64,000 bases of DNA from Neckera pumila (lineage: Eukaryota; Streptophyta; Bryopsida; Hypnales; Neckeraceae). The translations under genes and the position numbers were made by a program. The stretch covers positions 27,594,913 through 27,658,912 of the forward strand of contig OZ018410.1 of assembly GCA_963969595.1 (NCBI GenBank), read 5' to 3'. Positions 36,520-47,438 of this stretch are shown one piece after another. The notes beneath the pieces are model-generated. The model was not told where the DNA came from and made no database searches. It saw only the letters and a list, made by a program, of their open reading frames with translations. How positions within the stretch are numbered: the stretch's first letter is position 1; every line of letters starts with the position of its first letter.

Positions 36520-37934
36520 TTCTTCTTGCCATGGGCACCAAGCGGTGACATTACAGAGGTCGGTCCAGGACTGTAAACGCCAGTCATAGGACCTCTAGGT
36601 CACATGGAAGGTAAGACCGTGCCGTGCCAGTTTGCCAGTTGCCAGAGAATAGGAGTCGAGTAGACGACATGGTCCTGGGACTGCTGCTGCGGCTTGCCTG
36701 AGGCTTGGCTTAGCTTAAGTTTAGCTTGGGCTTGCGCCTCGGTGTGGCTGGTTATGGACGAGCAAATGAGAAAGCTGGCGATGAGCTAGTCCACGCAGCG
36801 AGGTGGGCTGTCTCTGCTGCTGCGGCGGAACAACAACAACAGCTACAACAACTGAACTTGCAACAACAACTAAAAGTTACAACCACCACCATCACCACAG
36901 TGGGTTTCCGTTGGTCCATCGGTCGGTCGGTTCTCGCGTAGTCTACGAGACCTATTCTGGAATCACACGCAGCGGAAATCCCTTTGCCACCATCTGCCAC
37001 TTGCAACCCCAGCCAGGCCAGATTCCCCAGGCACCGTCAATGCACTTGCAACCTCCTCACTTCACTAATCAGTCACCTCTTTCACGCTCTTCGTGCCTGC
37101 TGCTGCTAAGCTTAGTCTTCCGGGGTCCCCAGATAGCAAACACCATGAAGACGCAGATGGATCGCTCTTGGGATGGGCGTCACAACAAGGTAATCAAACC
37201 GTCCATGTTTTAGCAGCAGCCTCTTCTCTTGACCAGTTGGGAAAATGGAAGCCGAAGTTGTGGGATCGAAGATTAGAGGTGGTGTATATGGAGCTTCCAA
37301 TGTAACTGCTGGATTCAGAGGCAGTGTCCGTGGGCCGCTTGTGGCTCTAGTAGGAGTACCCAGATTGGTTACAAATGGGTTTCTCCATCGGACAGTTCGT
37401 TCTGTGATGAGATTCTGGTGATTAGTAGGCTTGCGAGGAGGCAATTACTGGAAGGTCTAGAATGGGAAGAATTGATCGGGCTGAGTGGCCTTGAGTAACG
37501 CGCAGGAACGTTTGTTTTTGCGACTACTGGTTTTCCAGTGTGTGTCCCAAGGTAGGAGCGGTTTCGCCACACCCAGGGCTCTTCAGAAGTACCTTCGGTC
37601 TTGGGTGCAGGAGTCCGTCCTCTCTGCTGCATCAACTGCTTTTAGGTTGTCGTCACCCCTCGCTAACTCGTCCCGTTTTGTCACTTTTTTTTCCAGGGTT
37701 CAGGCCTCGTTTCGAAGCGAATCAGTTACAAAGGTAGAGGCCCGAGTTCGAAGCTTTTTGGTCTCTGCGTCTAAGCCAGCACGCAACAAACATTCGACCA
37801 TTGAGATGTGGAGGTTAAACAAGGCTGATTTGGCTAGGAAAAGGGTCGGATTGTGTAGTTTCTACAAGGAAGTCGTCGCGACAGATTGTGCCCCCAGGAT
37901 GGTAGTAGTGTAAGCCCCTTGAATTTCCCTTACA
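36520..37934 (+). promoter_or_regulatory. Upstream region of the histidine kinase, with a CAA-rich tract
   Basis: Composition becomes less AT-rich from about 36530. A CAACAA-rich tract spans about 36827-36895, followed by ACCACCACCATCACCAC. Several short ORFs overlap on both strands without family resemblance. The stretch probably holds the promoter and 5' leader, possibly with a leader intron (an AAG|GTAATC site near 37188). No TATA box could be assigned. An in-frame TGA 15 bp before ATG 37935 closes the kinase frame upstream. Confidence 0.45.
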
Positions 37935-40900
37935 ATGCTGGAGTCGCAGCAGAAGCTCGACGAAGTGGATGAAGAGTCAGGGTCACGATTCCCAGGGTAC
38001 GCCTCGCGAAAGGATCATGTTTCCAGTGCCAGTATCACAATGGACTACTCTGCTGCAGGTGACGCCTTGAGTAGAAGAGACGGACTCTCCAACTCGTGGG
38101 AGCAAGTAAGCACCGGCACGCTCCGTTGTTGCATCGACCTCGGGCGTGAGCTTTTCGTGCAAACATGGCGCGACCGTCCCCGCAACCTCACCAGCATCGT
38201 CACCATGATCCGCCGCAACTTGGTGGCGTTGCTGCTGGTGTTAGCGAGCGGAATAGTAACATGGGAAAGCTCAGTCGACGATCTACGCGCTCTCGTCGAC
38301 CGCACCATTATCTTCCCTCTCTACCTCCCTCATTCCGTCGCCCTCGCTGTCGCTTGCGTCTGGACAACCGCCGTGGCGCCAGGGAACTTCGTGGGATTGT
38401 ATTTAGTGCGACTGTACATGATCTGGCGGCTCCACATGGGGTTCACGAGCATCAACACTACGATCATGCTCCTGGTGGCGTTTCTGGCGACAGTGCAGAG
38501 TCACATTGGCGCGTACTTCCTTCGCAAGTTTCTGTGTCGCGTCGGGACAAAGCGGATCCCCACGATTGATTCCGTGAGAGAAGCCGTGTTGTTTTTGGTG
38601 ACGGTGTTTGTGTTGTCGTTGACGTTTGGGACGCTGATTGCGCTTTGCATCTCCCTCACGCCGTTGATCCAGTGGTCGAGCTTCTGGAGGTACTGGGCGA
38701 CGTGGTGGGGGGGAGTTTTAGCCTCCATGATCACGGTCACGCCGTTGTTGACGCATCTGTTGGCGTGGGATTACCGAGCGAGTCTGAGGAGCGCAGGGAA
38801 TCTCCTGGAGTGTGCGTTCGTGGCGGTGGCGACGTCCGCGGCTATGGTGCTGGTGTTTTTTCTGAACTTTGACCATTTTCGACCGCTGCCGTATTTGTGC
38901 TTCCCGCTGATCACGTGGACGGCGTTTCGGTTCAATAAAGTGGGGTGGGCGATTACGGTGAGCGTGATTGCTTATTGTAGTGCTTTGGGAACCATACGCA
39001 AGCGCGGCTCGTTTTATACCATGTCAAGCAAACTGTCCGTGGCGTCCCCGTCGATTATTCTCCAGGTAGGGTGCCCCAGCATATGTTTTTTCTCAGTGTC
39101 TCGATTCATTAGGTTGCTGTAAAATCGCCAATTGCTTCAATCTGGATAGATGTGCATGCGGTGGTCATTTTAGGTCATAAATGGTAGCCTACGCGTTTGT
39201 TGGAAAACAGGTAAGGTAATGTAAAGTCTCTATTCACCGTACAGCAAGGGAGAGGTTTTGTTTACCATACGGGTGAACTTTGAGCCTATCCCCAAACCAA
39301 TCTAGAAACTTGTGTCATCTAGAATTTTGCAAATTTAGGCTATGTTAAAGCTAAAAACCAATTGCAAGAAGCTAAATGTCTATAGATTAAGTGATTACAC
39401 ACTTACCACTAATCAAAGTTCTCCTGTATGGTTAATGGAGAATCTAATGTACTGTATGGTTAATGGAACCCCTACTTTATGTACAATAAGCTGTCACTGA
39501 TTTCACATAATGGAACCCTACTTTATGTACAATAAGCTGTCACTGATTTCACAAAATGGAACCCTACTTTATGTACAATAAGCTGTCACTGATTTCACAA
39601 AATGAGGTCTACTTGTTTGAATTTGAGCTCGGGAGCCACCTCCTTGAGAGAAATAATTTCGCTTCATGGAGATTGTAGTCTTTCGGTTACGACATTTTTA
39701 TGCTATAGAAGTGTAGACTAAGTGACTGTTCGGTGTGCAGGTTGAGCTTTTCAGCTGTGTGATGGGAGTAGTGGGGATAACGCTTGCGGCGGCCATCAGG
39801 GAGAAGCAAAGCCTGACACACAAACTGCACCAATGGAATGCGGAGCTGGAAGAGACCGTGGACATGAGGACTTCGGAGCTTCGGAAAGCCAATGAGGAGC
39901 TCCAAGTTTCCCAGAAGAAAGCTGAACAAGCGAGCCATGCCAAGTCCGATTTCCTTGCAAATATGAGTCACGAAATCAGGTGAGAAGCGAGCCCTGAGGT
40001 TGAATCCAACTTTGTAAACTAGGTTTAAGGATACTAATTGCGTCACTTTCATAATTTAGCGTATTTAGAAAGTGTGATATTGGGGAGCTGTGGAGAGTTC
40101 AAGAGCCAAATTTTTTGAGATCAAATGTTTATCACATTGTGTGGATTTTTTATCCAATTTTCAAGTGGGAGGTTGTAGATTAGCACAAGGGACTGTAGAC
40201 AACCCCATTTCCATTTTAAGATCATGAGAGCCTGGTAGGAGCGGAATGTAGATATGGAGCTTTTGAGCCAATATAAATTTTGGATCGACTTGAATTTAGA
40301 CAATAATTCTTCATTTTCCCATCTTGACATTCATGAACTGATTTAGGACTTCGCACAAAAAGCATGAAGCATCAAGTGACCAAGCTAGTCACGTTGCTGC
40401 GTAGCCAAAAGATTTATTTTCAGCATGTTTGAATGAACTTCATCTGTTTCATATAGCTACTGCAATGAGCTCTTGAAAATTCTCATCATCTACCGACTGG
40501 ATGCCGGCTCTTGTAGGGGTTAAACTCGTTTTCTGCCTGTCTTTTGTTGCGTCTTGCTTAGAAGTTCTTGTGGGGTTGGGTTTGTAAATAATGTTGAGGT
40601 TTGTTCATTTGTGCAAGGATGGCAGGGTTCCTAATTAAATTTATACCTTGCTTTGGAATTAGGACACCAATTCATGGGATTCTGGGCTTGACAGCGCTAC
40701 TCTTGGAGTCCGAGCTGACGCCTGACCAGGAGGAGAGTTTAGTATCCGTCAAGGAGTGTGCAGATCTTCTGTTGCATATCATCAACAGTGTTCTGGACCT
40801 GGCCAAGATTGAGGCAGGGCGCTTGGAGGTGGAGAAAGTCCCTTTCAACATTCGGAAAATGGTGTCTAGCACGTTTCGTATGTTGCAAGCACGGGCCCAA

Positions 40901-43900
40901 CAGCGTGGCTTGCAGCTCATGTGGGAGGTGGACAAAAGCGTGCCGCAGACATTGGTGGGCGATGTTGGAAAGCTTCAGCAATGCTTGATTAATCTAGGTT
41001 TGTTCATTTCATTCTAATTCTGTGTTGACAAGTCAAAGTAATCGTAACCCCAAGTACCCCAAGAGCCAAAAGTGTCTGCTTTAATATCTTTAGGAATTGA
41101 AACTAGTTGCTATACTTTTAGAGGCTCTGTCCGTGTAGCACTGGCTTGCTTTTTCTGTAATGTCTTACTCAAACTTCCTCTCACTTACTGTGAATATTAC
41201 TTATGTCAATGCAAAACCTCCTCCACTCTGGTTCAGATCCAGTAAGTGTTTAGGAAATTCAAGGAAGGGTAACAAATTTCCCAATAGAAAGAACAAACCG
41301 TGCCCTACATTTTTAAATGACAGAAATTATTTTTTGGAAGTCACTATCGTCAGCTTCCATTCTAAACTTGGTCACTGAGCGGGTTAAGTTGTTCGGAATG
41401 TCTTGCATCTTCATGATTCTTTTTAGTGACAGGGTTAATCTTCGTAATGTTGATTGCGGGTCTTTTAAAGATGGGAATTAAGCCATTCCACATCCTTGAA
41501 TCGTTTTGGACGTCTGTTGTTGGATTCGGTTTTGCAGTTGGGAATGCGCTGAAATTTACGCACAAAGGTTCTGTTACTGTGGGTGTCAGAGTAGTTGCTG
41601 AGGACACAATCATACCCCTCGGCACACATGATGGTAAGAAGAATTAATATCCTACATTTTTGAATGATAGATATCAATGTTTTAGAAGATACTATAATGG
41701 CCTACTGGCTTCTGGAATAGACTATTGACTATGAGTTGACTGTAATGGAATTTAATTGACACTATTGGAATGTAGAGGATTAACAACAAATTCTCTTCGC
41801 TCCATGTAGTTCTGTGCAATTGGGATGCTCCTCCTGCTAATTACTTGCTGATGTGGTTTCCTCAGAACTGGGAAACAGAGGTATTGGGCCGTCGGGTACT
41901 AAGCCAGCGGAGATTCTCATTCCAGACGGCATGTTCGTTGAGTTTGAGGTTCGTGACACTGGAATTGGAATCAGTGAGGAGAAGCTACTAGACATGTTCA
42001 ACCCTTTCACACAGGCTGATGCATCCACTTCACGCCTCTATGGTGGGACTGGCCTTGGTCTCTGCATAGTTCAGAGGTACCAATTATCTTTCAATTAAAT
42101 TTCCAGTTTTAAGAACAATCCAAGCTCCCTTTCCTCTTATTTGATAATCATCATGTTTTGGCTCTGGATTTTGTGGATGAAGTTGCTCATAATAGTTTGA
42201 TGTGATCTTCAAGTCCGTTCATGCAGATCTACCTATCTTTGTACTACACAGGATCCCTCTGTGACGTATCCCCTTTTGAATATTTCACTGATCCTGTTCT
42301 CATACAATGTTGATTTAGTATTCAAAGAGTGGTGCTTTTCCTATTGAGGTGGCACTAATAAGCTCCTGTTCATGCTTGCAGATTTGTTGAGCTTTTAGGA
42401 GGCACTATATGGGCTGAAAGTGAAGTCGGCAAGGGGAGCGCCTTCCACTTTCGCTTGCCTTTTTTCCTCAACAGTCCGAAAGAAAGTCCACCACCAGAGA
42501 TGTCTCCCAAAGTGACTTCAAGAAATTACGCAGGTAAATAGTTGTCCCAACATTCCTCTGCATCGATGCATGAAGGAAACAAATACCAATTAAAGTAGAG
42601 GCTCTATAAACCATACAGTACATTTGATGTTCCATTGACCATACAGGTCAACTTTGATTTGTGCTTAAGTGTCTAACCACTTAATCTATTGACATTTAGT
42701 TTTTTGCAATTTGATCTTTAACTTAACACAGAATGAATGTGCAAAGTTTGAGACGACACAAGTTTCTAGATTTTTGTCGTCAATGGCTCAAAGTTCACTG
42801 TATGGTGAATGGAACCTCTCCCTTACATTAGATCAACACACGAGTTTTGCTGCGTATGATAACAAGCTTCCTCTTCGTGCAGAGAAATTCCCCGCCCGTC
42901 AATCTTGGAGCCTAATGGGCGGCTTGATCTTCACCCCGCCTGACAAATACCACACCGATCCAGACTCCCCAGACCAGATCCGAAGCGCCGACTTAGCCAC
43001 CAGGGGCCGTTCAGCAAACGATCTCCTTGAGCTTTGGAAGGACGACAACAGGGGAACATCGGCAGCATTCGAAGATTCGGACAGTAACGAGTCTCCCTCA
43101 CCAGGCAGCCAAGCGCGCTCCGGTACATTACTACCCCAATTCAGCAGCGGCAATCGTATGTATACTTCCCCGGACCGCTTCCAATTCAGTTCCCAAGGCT
43201 CCCAACGTAGGAGCTTAGAAAAGACGCGCTCAGACCCCGCCATGCCCAGGCACCAAGCTAGGGAGCCTCTACGCAGTGCCCGAAGCACAAGCAATGAAGG
43301 CACTCAGGGAATAGCGCCAACACTAATAATAAGGGAGTCGTTCCCTTTGGTTCCCAATACTACTAGTAGCAACAACCCTGGGGAGCCCAATTTGGTTTCC
43401 AACTTCGTCTCGACGTCTTCCCGAACGTCTTCCACGTTCTCGGAATGGGACGTGGGAACCGGGTATTTACAAAAGCCACATGAAGGTCCGATGGATTCCG
43501 ACGCTCCGAATGGGGAAGAGATGTCTTCTGGTGGAGTGGGGGAACGTGACAGAGGAATTAGTGTGACTGGAATTAGTGGAGCTGGGGTTGTTGCTGGAGG
43601 GGGGGAGGCTTTGCGGGGGGGAGATGGAGGTTCAGTGAGGTCGGATCTGAGCAGGGAATCCTCGGCGGAGCTGGAAAAGATGTTAATTAATAAGGTTAGT
43701 TTGAACATTCTCTTGGCGGAAGATAATGCCATTAATCAGAAAGTGGCGAGTAGGCAACTGGAGAAGCATGGGCATGTGGTGTTTATTGTGGGAGATGGAC
43801 AACAAGCGTTGGACGTCATGTGCGGGCGGCATGATGACTTTGATCTCGTGCTCATGGATGTTCAGGTACTTCGGTCAATCTGGAATCCTGTTTTCTGAAC

Positions 43901-44828
43901 TTTCAATTGACACTTTTGTTTATACCTTCGTGCAAATATGTTATTTCATCAAATGGGTCTGTAAGAAAGGTTATCTTTGAAATATTCAAGCATAGAACTT
44001 AAGATCAACGAGAAGTTAATTGAACGAAACATCGCCTTGAAGCTCTGTTCATCATCAAGAATACGGTCTTTGGAGCGCTTAGAGGTTCAACCAGCCATTC
44101 CTTTTCTTAGTGAATGTGTTACTCGAATAGTGCAGCAAAGTTTCGTCTCTCTGTAGTCCGCGTTGTGTAGGAAAGGTCTGAATATGTAAAGGAGCAAGAT
44201 TTTATGATTAAAAATTGACCAATTTGATTGATTATATTGTGAAATAATAGAATTCAAATAGGGCGAAGTTTGGTATCACCAGAATCAGTTAAGACCCTTG
44301 CATTTGGTGGTCCAAAAATAAAGAGAACTGAACGAAAGAATTCCCCCCTCCTGACCTACTCGAAAGTACTAAAAATTACGTGAGGTCCAATTTGGGCCTC
44401 CTGGTCTTTTAATCGTTTAGAATTTCGGTGGAAACCTCTTTACTGTTATATGAGGTTGCAGGGTTTAATATCGAAGTTGACGTGGAACTCATTTGTTTTG
44501 GGTCCATGTTTGTGGACATCTGTTCTTGTTAAATGGTGACTCTAAAGTAATGCTTTTTTCTAAAAACAAAACTCCTGTGTTGCAGATGCCAGTTATGGAT
44601 GGCTTGATGGCTACGAATCTCATACGGAAAGCTGAAAGTGAGAACGGTTGGACTCGGGTACCGATTCTGGGGCTTACTGCACATGCCATTCAGGGGTACC
44701 AAGACACTTGCCTCCAACATGGAATGGACGGCTACCTAGGAAAACCTTTTGATATTCATCAGCTTCTGAAAACAATTGGTCATATGCTGCCCCCGGATAC
44801 GCTTGGGCAGCATACATTGAGCCGCTGA
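37935..44828 (+). CDS. MASE1-domain hybrid histidine kinase
   Basis: A membrane sensor that should autophosphorylate on His and pass phosphate to its own Asp, feeding a cytokinin/ethylene-style phosphorelay. Exons 37935-39065, 39741-39979, 40663-40997, 41538-41633, 41866-42076, 42382-42533, 42883-43865, 44586-44828 (TGA) keep phase throughout and give 1129 aa. Residues about 90-400 are a multi-pass MASE1 region ([32 protein letters not shown]; a C-terminal AAAIREKQ before a coiled coil). Then the H box [13 protein letters not shown] with His454, N box [10 protein letters not shown] near 568-576, G1 DTGIGIS 631-637, F box FNPFTQAD and G2 GGTGLGL near 660-666. A Ser/Gly-rich linker of about 270 residues follows, then a receiver with acidic pair ED at 1001-1002, phospho-acceptor Asp1047, Thr1080 and Lys1102. 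All key residues are present, so it should be active. The MASE1 ligand is unknown. ATG 37935 follows an in-frame TGA. Confidence 0.93.
39250..39441. mobile_element. Small TIR element E in histidine kinase intron 1
   Basis: The left repeat GTTTACCATACGGGTGAACTTTGA (outer bases from about 39257) pairs with the right repeat TCAAAGTTCTCCTGTATGG near 39414. The interior (TCTAGAAACTTGTGTC, CTAAATGTCTATAGATTAAG) is the reverse complement of the element at 42620-42830. About 190-230 bp; the exact ends are uncertain. Confidence 0.7.
39463..39603. repeat. 46-47 bp tandem repeat x 3 in intron 1
   Basis: Copies begin GGAACCCCTACTTT at 39465, 39512 and 39558 and end with CACTGATTTCACAAAATG. The first period is 47 bp and the second 46, with about two differences between copies. 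It starts at the edge of element E and may have grown from it. Wholly intronic. Confidence 0.85.
42603..42835. mobile_element. Small TIR element E in histidine kinase intron 6, opposite orientation
   Basis: GTTCCATTGACCATACAGG then TCAACTTTGA (about 42629-42657) pairs with TCAAAGTTCACTGTATGG then TGAATGGAAC (about 42787-42815), giving terminal repeats of about 29 bp. The interior is the reverse complement of the intron 1 copy. The 3' acceptor of the exon at 42883 lies just beyond it. Confidence 0.75.
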
Positions 44829-45157
44829 TGTTGTACAGTACAGTACAGTACATTAATTATTTCTATGCTGGTTAGAGCAATCACAACATTGAACAATTTT
44901 TCTGAAACTTGATCCTCGTCATTCTGGTGTCTTTGGAGCATCCTGAATTCCCAACTTTGCCTCCTGTCCTGTCGTTAGTGATATTCATGCATTCGAGTGC
45001 ACTTCATTTAGATCCTGGCTTTCAATTGTTGTAAATCATGGAAAGTCACGTGTTTGCGGTCTCGTTTTATTAGCTTTGTATGGACCTGTTTGTTTTAGAT
45101 GAAGTGTCTCGAAAGACTTGTCATTTTTGGTTCTCTGTATTAGTTCTAAGCTTGCCA
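44829..45157. other. Histidine kinase 3' flank
   Basis: Presumed 3' UTR. A GTACAGTACAGTACAGTACA run lies just after the stop (about 44833-44852). No other feature is seen before the mariner relic. Confidence 0.4.
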
Positions 45158-46080
45158 TCAAATTGAACATTTCGATACGAATCCCATTGAGTCCGGGTGA
45201 CTACAGCCGTGAACATGACCTTTGAAATGGAATGAACCTTCTGTTCCTACAAGTTCGTCTTCTCCTGGGTCGAGATAGTACTGCCGCTTGCCCTTGGTGA
45301 TGAAGAACGACTTCTCATTGATGTGGATGTGGTTCATCAGGTTTTGGAATTGTTGAGGCTTTGCTAGGTGAAGCATTGACAGGCATAACTTCAAGCAAGC
45401 AACCTTGTCGTTTTCCTTCAAAAGCGGCTTCATGGTGCTCATATGCGCCTTCACTTGCCCTTCTTCAATGCAGTCATGCAGTCATGGATGGTTGATTTTG
45501 ACATACTCAACTAGACAACTAATGAGCGTTTGTTCTGGTGCAATGAGAGAGGAATCACCTTGATGGCTCCAGCATTGATCAACTTCTTCCTATGCTCGAC
45601 TTGTCCTGCCATCTTGGATGACACATCAGCAACTAGCTTGTTGCTTGTTAGTGACTCCTACGCTTGCTTCTATAACTTGTTGATAGTCTCGCTATTACTC
45701 TGAATCATTGAGACACATCCTTGCAGGCACCGCGTTGCGCTTCTGGGTTTCCCTTGATGAAGAGCAACTGATAAGCAGCCATATGATGCTCATCAGTCAT
45801 GTTGGGCTTCTTACGGTCATTGATCGTAGCTCCAAAAACGGCTCCAACAACATTAGCTTGTTGAACATTGAGTTTGATTTCTTGCAAGGGAAAGCAATCG
45901 ACAAAGGTAGCGATAGCTAATAGAGGCTTCTCAGAGAAGCTCGCACTAGCCAAGTGATTGATAGGCAGATTGATAGACATTATGCATAGATCGGACATGC
46001 TTGAAGTTGCACTAGAGAAAATGAAGTAGATATCAATTTCTTGGTGATAGAGAGCTGCCATCAATGGGGCTTTCAACACT
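45158..46080 (-). pseudogene. Mariner-like transposase relic
   Basis: Read on the minus strand, fragments follow plant mariner-like transposases in order. First comes an N-terminal helix-turn-helix region (NMTDEHHMAAYQLLFIKGNP), then ADVSSKMAGQVEHRKK and an AIKVIPLS block, then LSMSKSTIHDC, then KPLLKENDKVACLKLCLSML and a DDD-domain start HIHINEKSFFITKGKRQYY. Several stops and frame changes separate these blocks. The catalytic Asp expected in HIDEKWF is Asn here. The C-terminal catalytic half is missing. Clearly dead; the surrounding inverted repeats were not located. Confidence 0.75.
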
Positions 46081-46187
46081 AAAGTTCCTTTTCAAACTCA
46101 TTGTGTTTCTGACAAAATTTGGGTTTATTTTAGCTAGTTCCCTCTAACCATGAAATTATTTTGGGACAGAGGGAGTAATACACAAAT

Positions 46188-46414
46188 TAACCCTTAGCAC
46201 CTAAATCCATTCTTGAATTTTTGCATAGTTTTTGCTTATACCTTTGTAAGTATACATTATTTACCTCAATTTCATCAAAATTCATTATATAAAAAGTGTG
46301 ATTTTTTGTAAGTCAAGCATTGGGTTGGATGAATGAGAAGTGTTGTGGTCACAAGTCCTTGCAACCTCTCTATTCATTGTCCAAAATTTAGATGTCAAAG
46401 TACAAAGGGGTTAA
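46188..46414. mobile_element. Probable TTAA-flanked element, 227 bp, distinct interior
   Basis: TTAA at 46188-46191 then CCCTTAGCACCTAAATCC; the right end is AGTACAAAGGGG then TTAA at 46411-46414. The ends fit the TTAA-flanked group, but the interior does not match family S. Non-coding. Confidence 0.5.
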
Positions 46415-47438
46415 AGATTTGTTTCTAGTTTCTTAATTCCTGCATATTTAATGTCCAATTTTTTTTGGCACCTATGCGGAGGACAAGAAAAGTACTATCT
46501 TTAGAAATACCTCAACAAATAAATGTAATCCCAGTGGAAGAACCTTCTTGTTGAATCTTCAAATACAATGAACACTTCAACTATTTCAGCCATTCAAATC
46601 TGGACCCTAACTTAGCAAAAGCTTTCTTCAGGACCAAGCATGAGAATCATGAAGTTATGCGGTCTTCGTTGCCCAGTGGAATGCGCATGTACAGAATATG
46701 GGCAGTGCAGTCAGCCCTGCTTCCTGTGGCAGGCTTGTAGAAGTAGACTTAGTATTACTATAGTAGAAGAGAGTAACCTGAATGCGCACAGCTCAAAAAG
46801 AAGCTTTAGGGTCGAAAAAAAACAGGGGGTCAACAATCTAAATCAAATGTGATACCAACGAAGCCGGATAACTTCATGATTCTCAACTGCACCAAGAAAT
46901 TATCTCTTTGAAAGTAAAGAAAACTTCCATAATCTCAAAAACCATTGCATCACTCGAAGGTAGAGGATACTGACCCCAATTACCAGTAGCACCTCATCTT
47001 TTCCTTCACATTTTTGAACTTATCAGGAAGTGCTGTAAGTATGACTTGCTAAATGTCAATTACCACTGATACTTGAATGGACAATGGGGATGTCTTACTG
47101 TCATTTATAGGGGTCTACAACCTCCCCACGTCGAAATTGCATAAGAAATGCTCACATAGTGATCAAAATTTGATCTCAACAGATTCGGTTCATGTTCCCA
47201 AAGATCTCTCCACAGCTCTAACCTAAATCTCCCGAAAATCACAGTCCTACACATTGTAAAATGCTTGAAGTGACGCTATTAGTATCCTCCACCTTACTTC
47301 ATCAGATTTCACATTGCTCATGTGCAAATTGACGATGGCGACGCAGTCAATTAAACCAAAGACTCCGACAGAAGGAGCTACTGAGTGGCCAACATGCACA
47401 TGCTGTTAGTTTCGAAATACCTGGCCTGGCCACCAGTC
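46415..47438. other. Spacer downstream of the b561 gene
   Basis: No gene is recognised. It should contain the 3' UTR of the minus-strand gene near its right edge. Confidence 0.4.

Noticed and set aside
38165..38872. Long ORFs in other frames over the MASE1 exon (up to 134 codons)
   Set aside because: Shadows of the GC-richer coding exon; only the 37935 frame continues through the splice sites into the kinase core.
42711..42882. Apparent upstream extension of the long ORF before histidine kinase exon 7
   Set aside because: This part is intron: it contains the right half of element E, and the acceptor TGCAG ending at 42882 gives a phase-correct join to exon 6.
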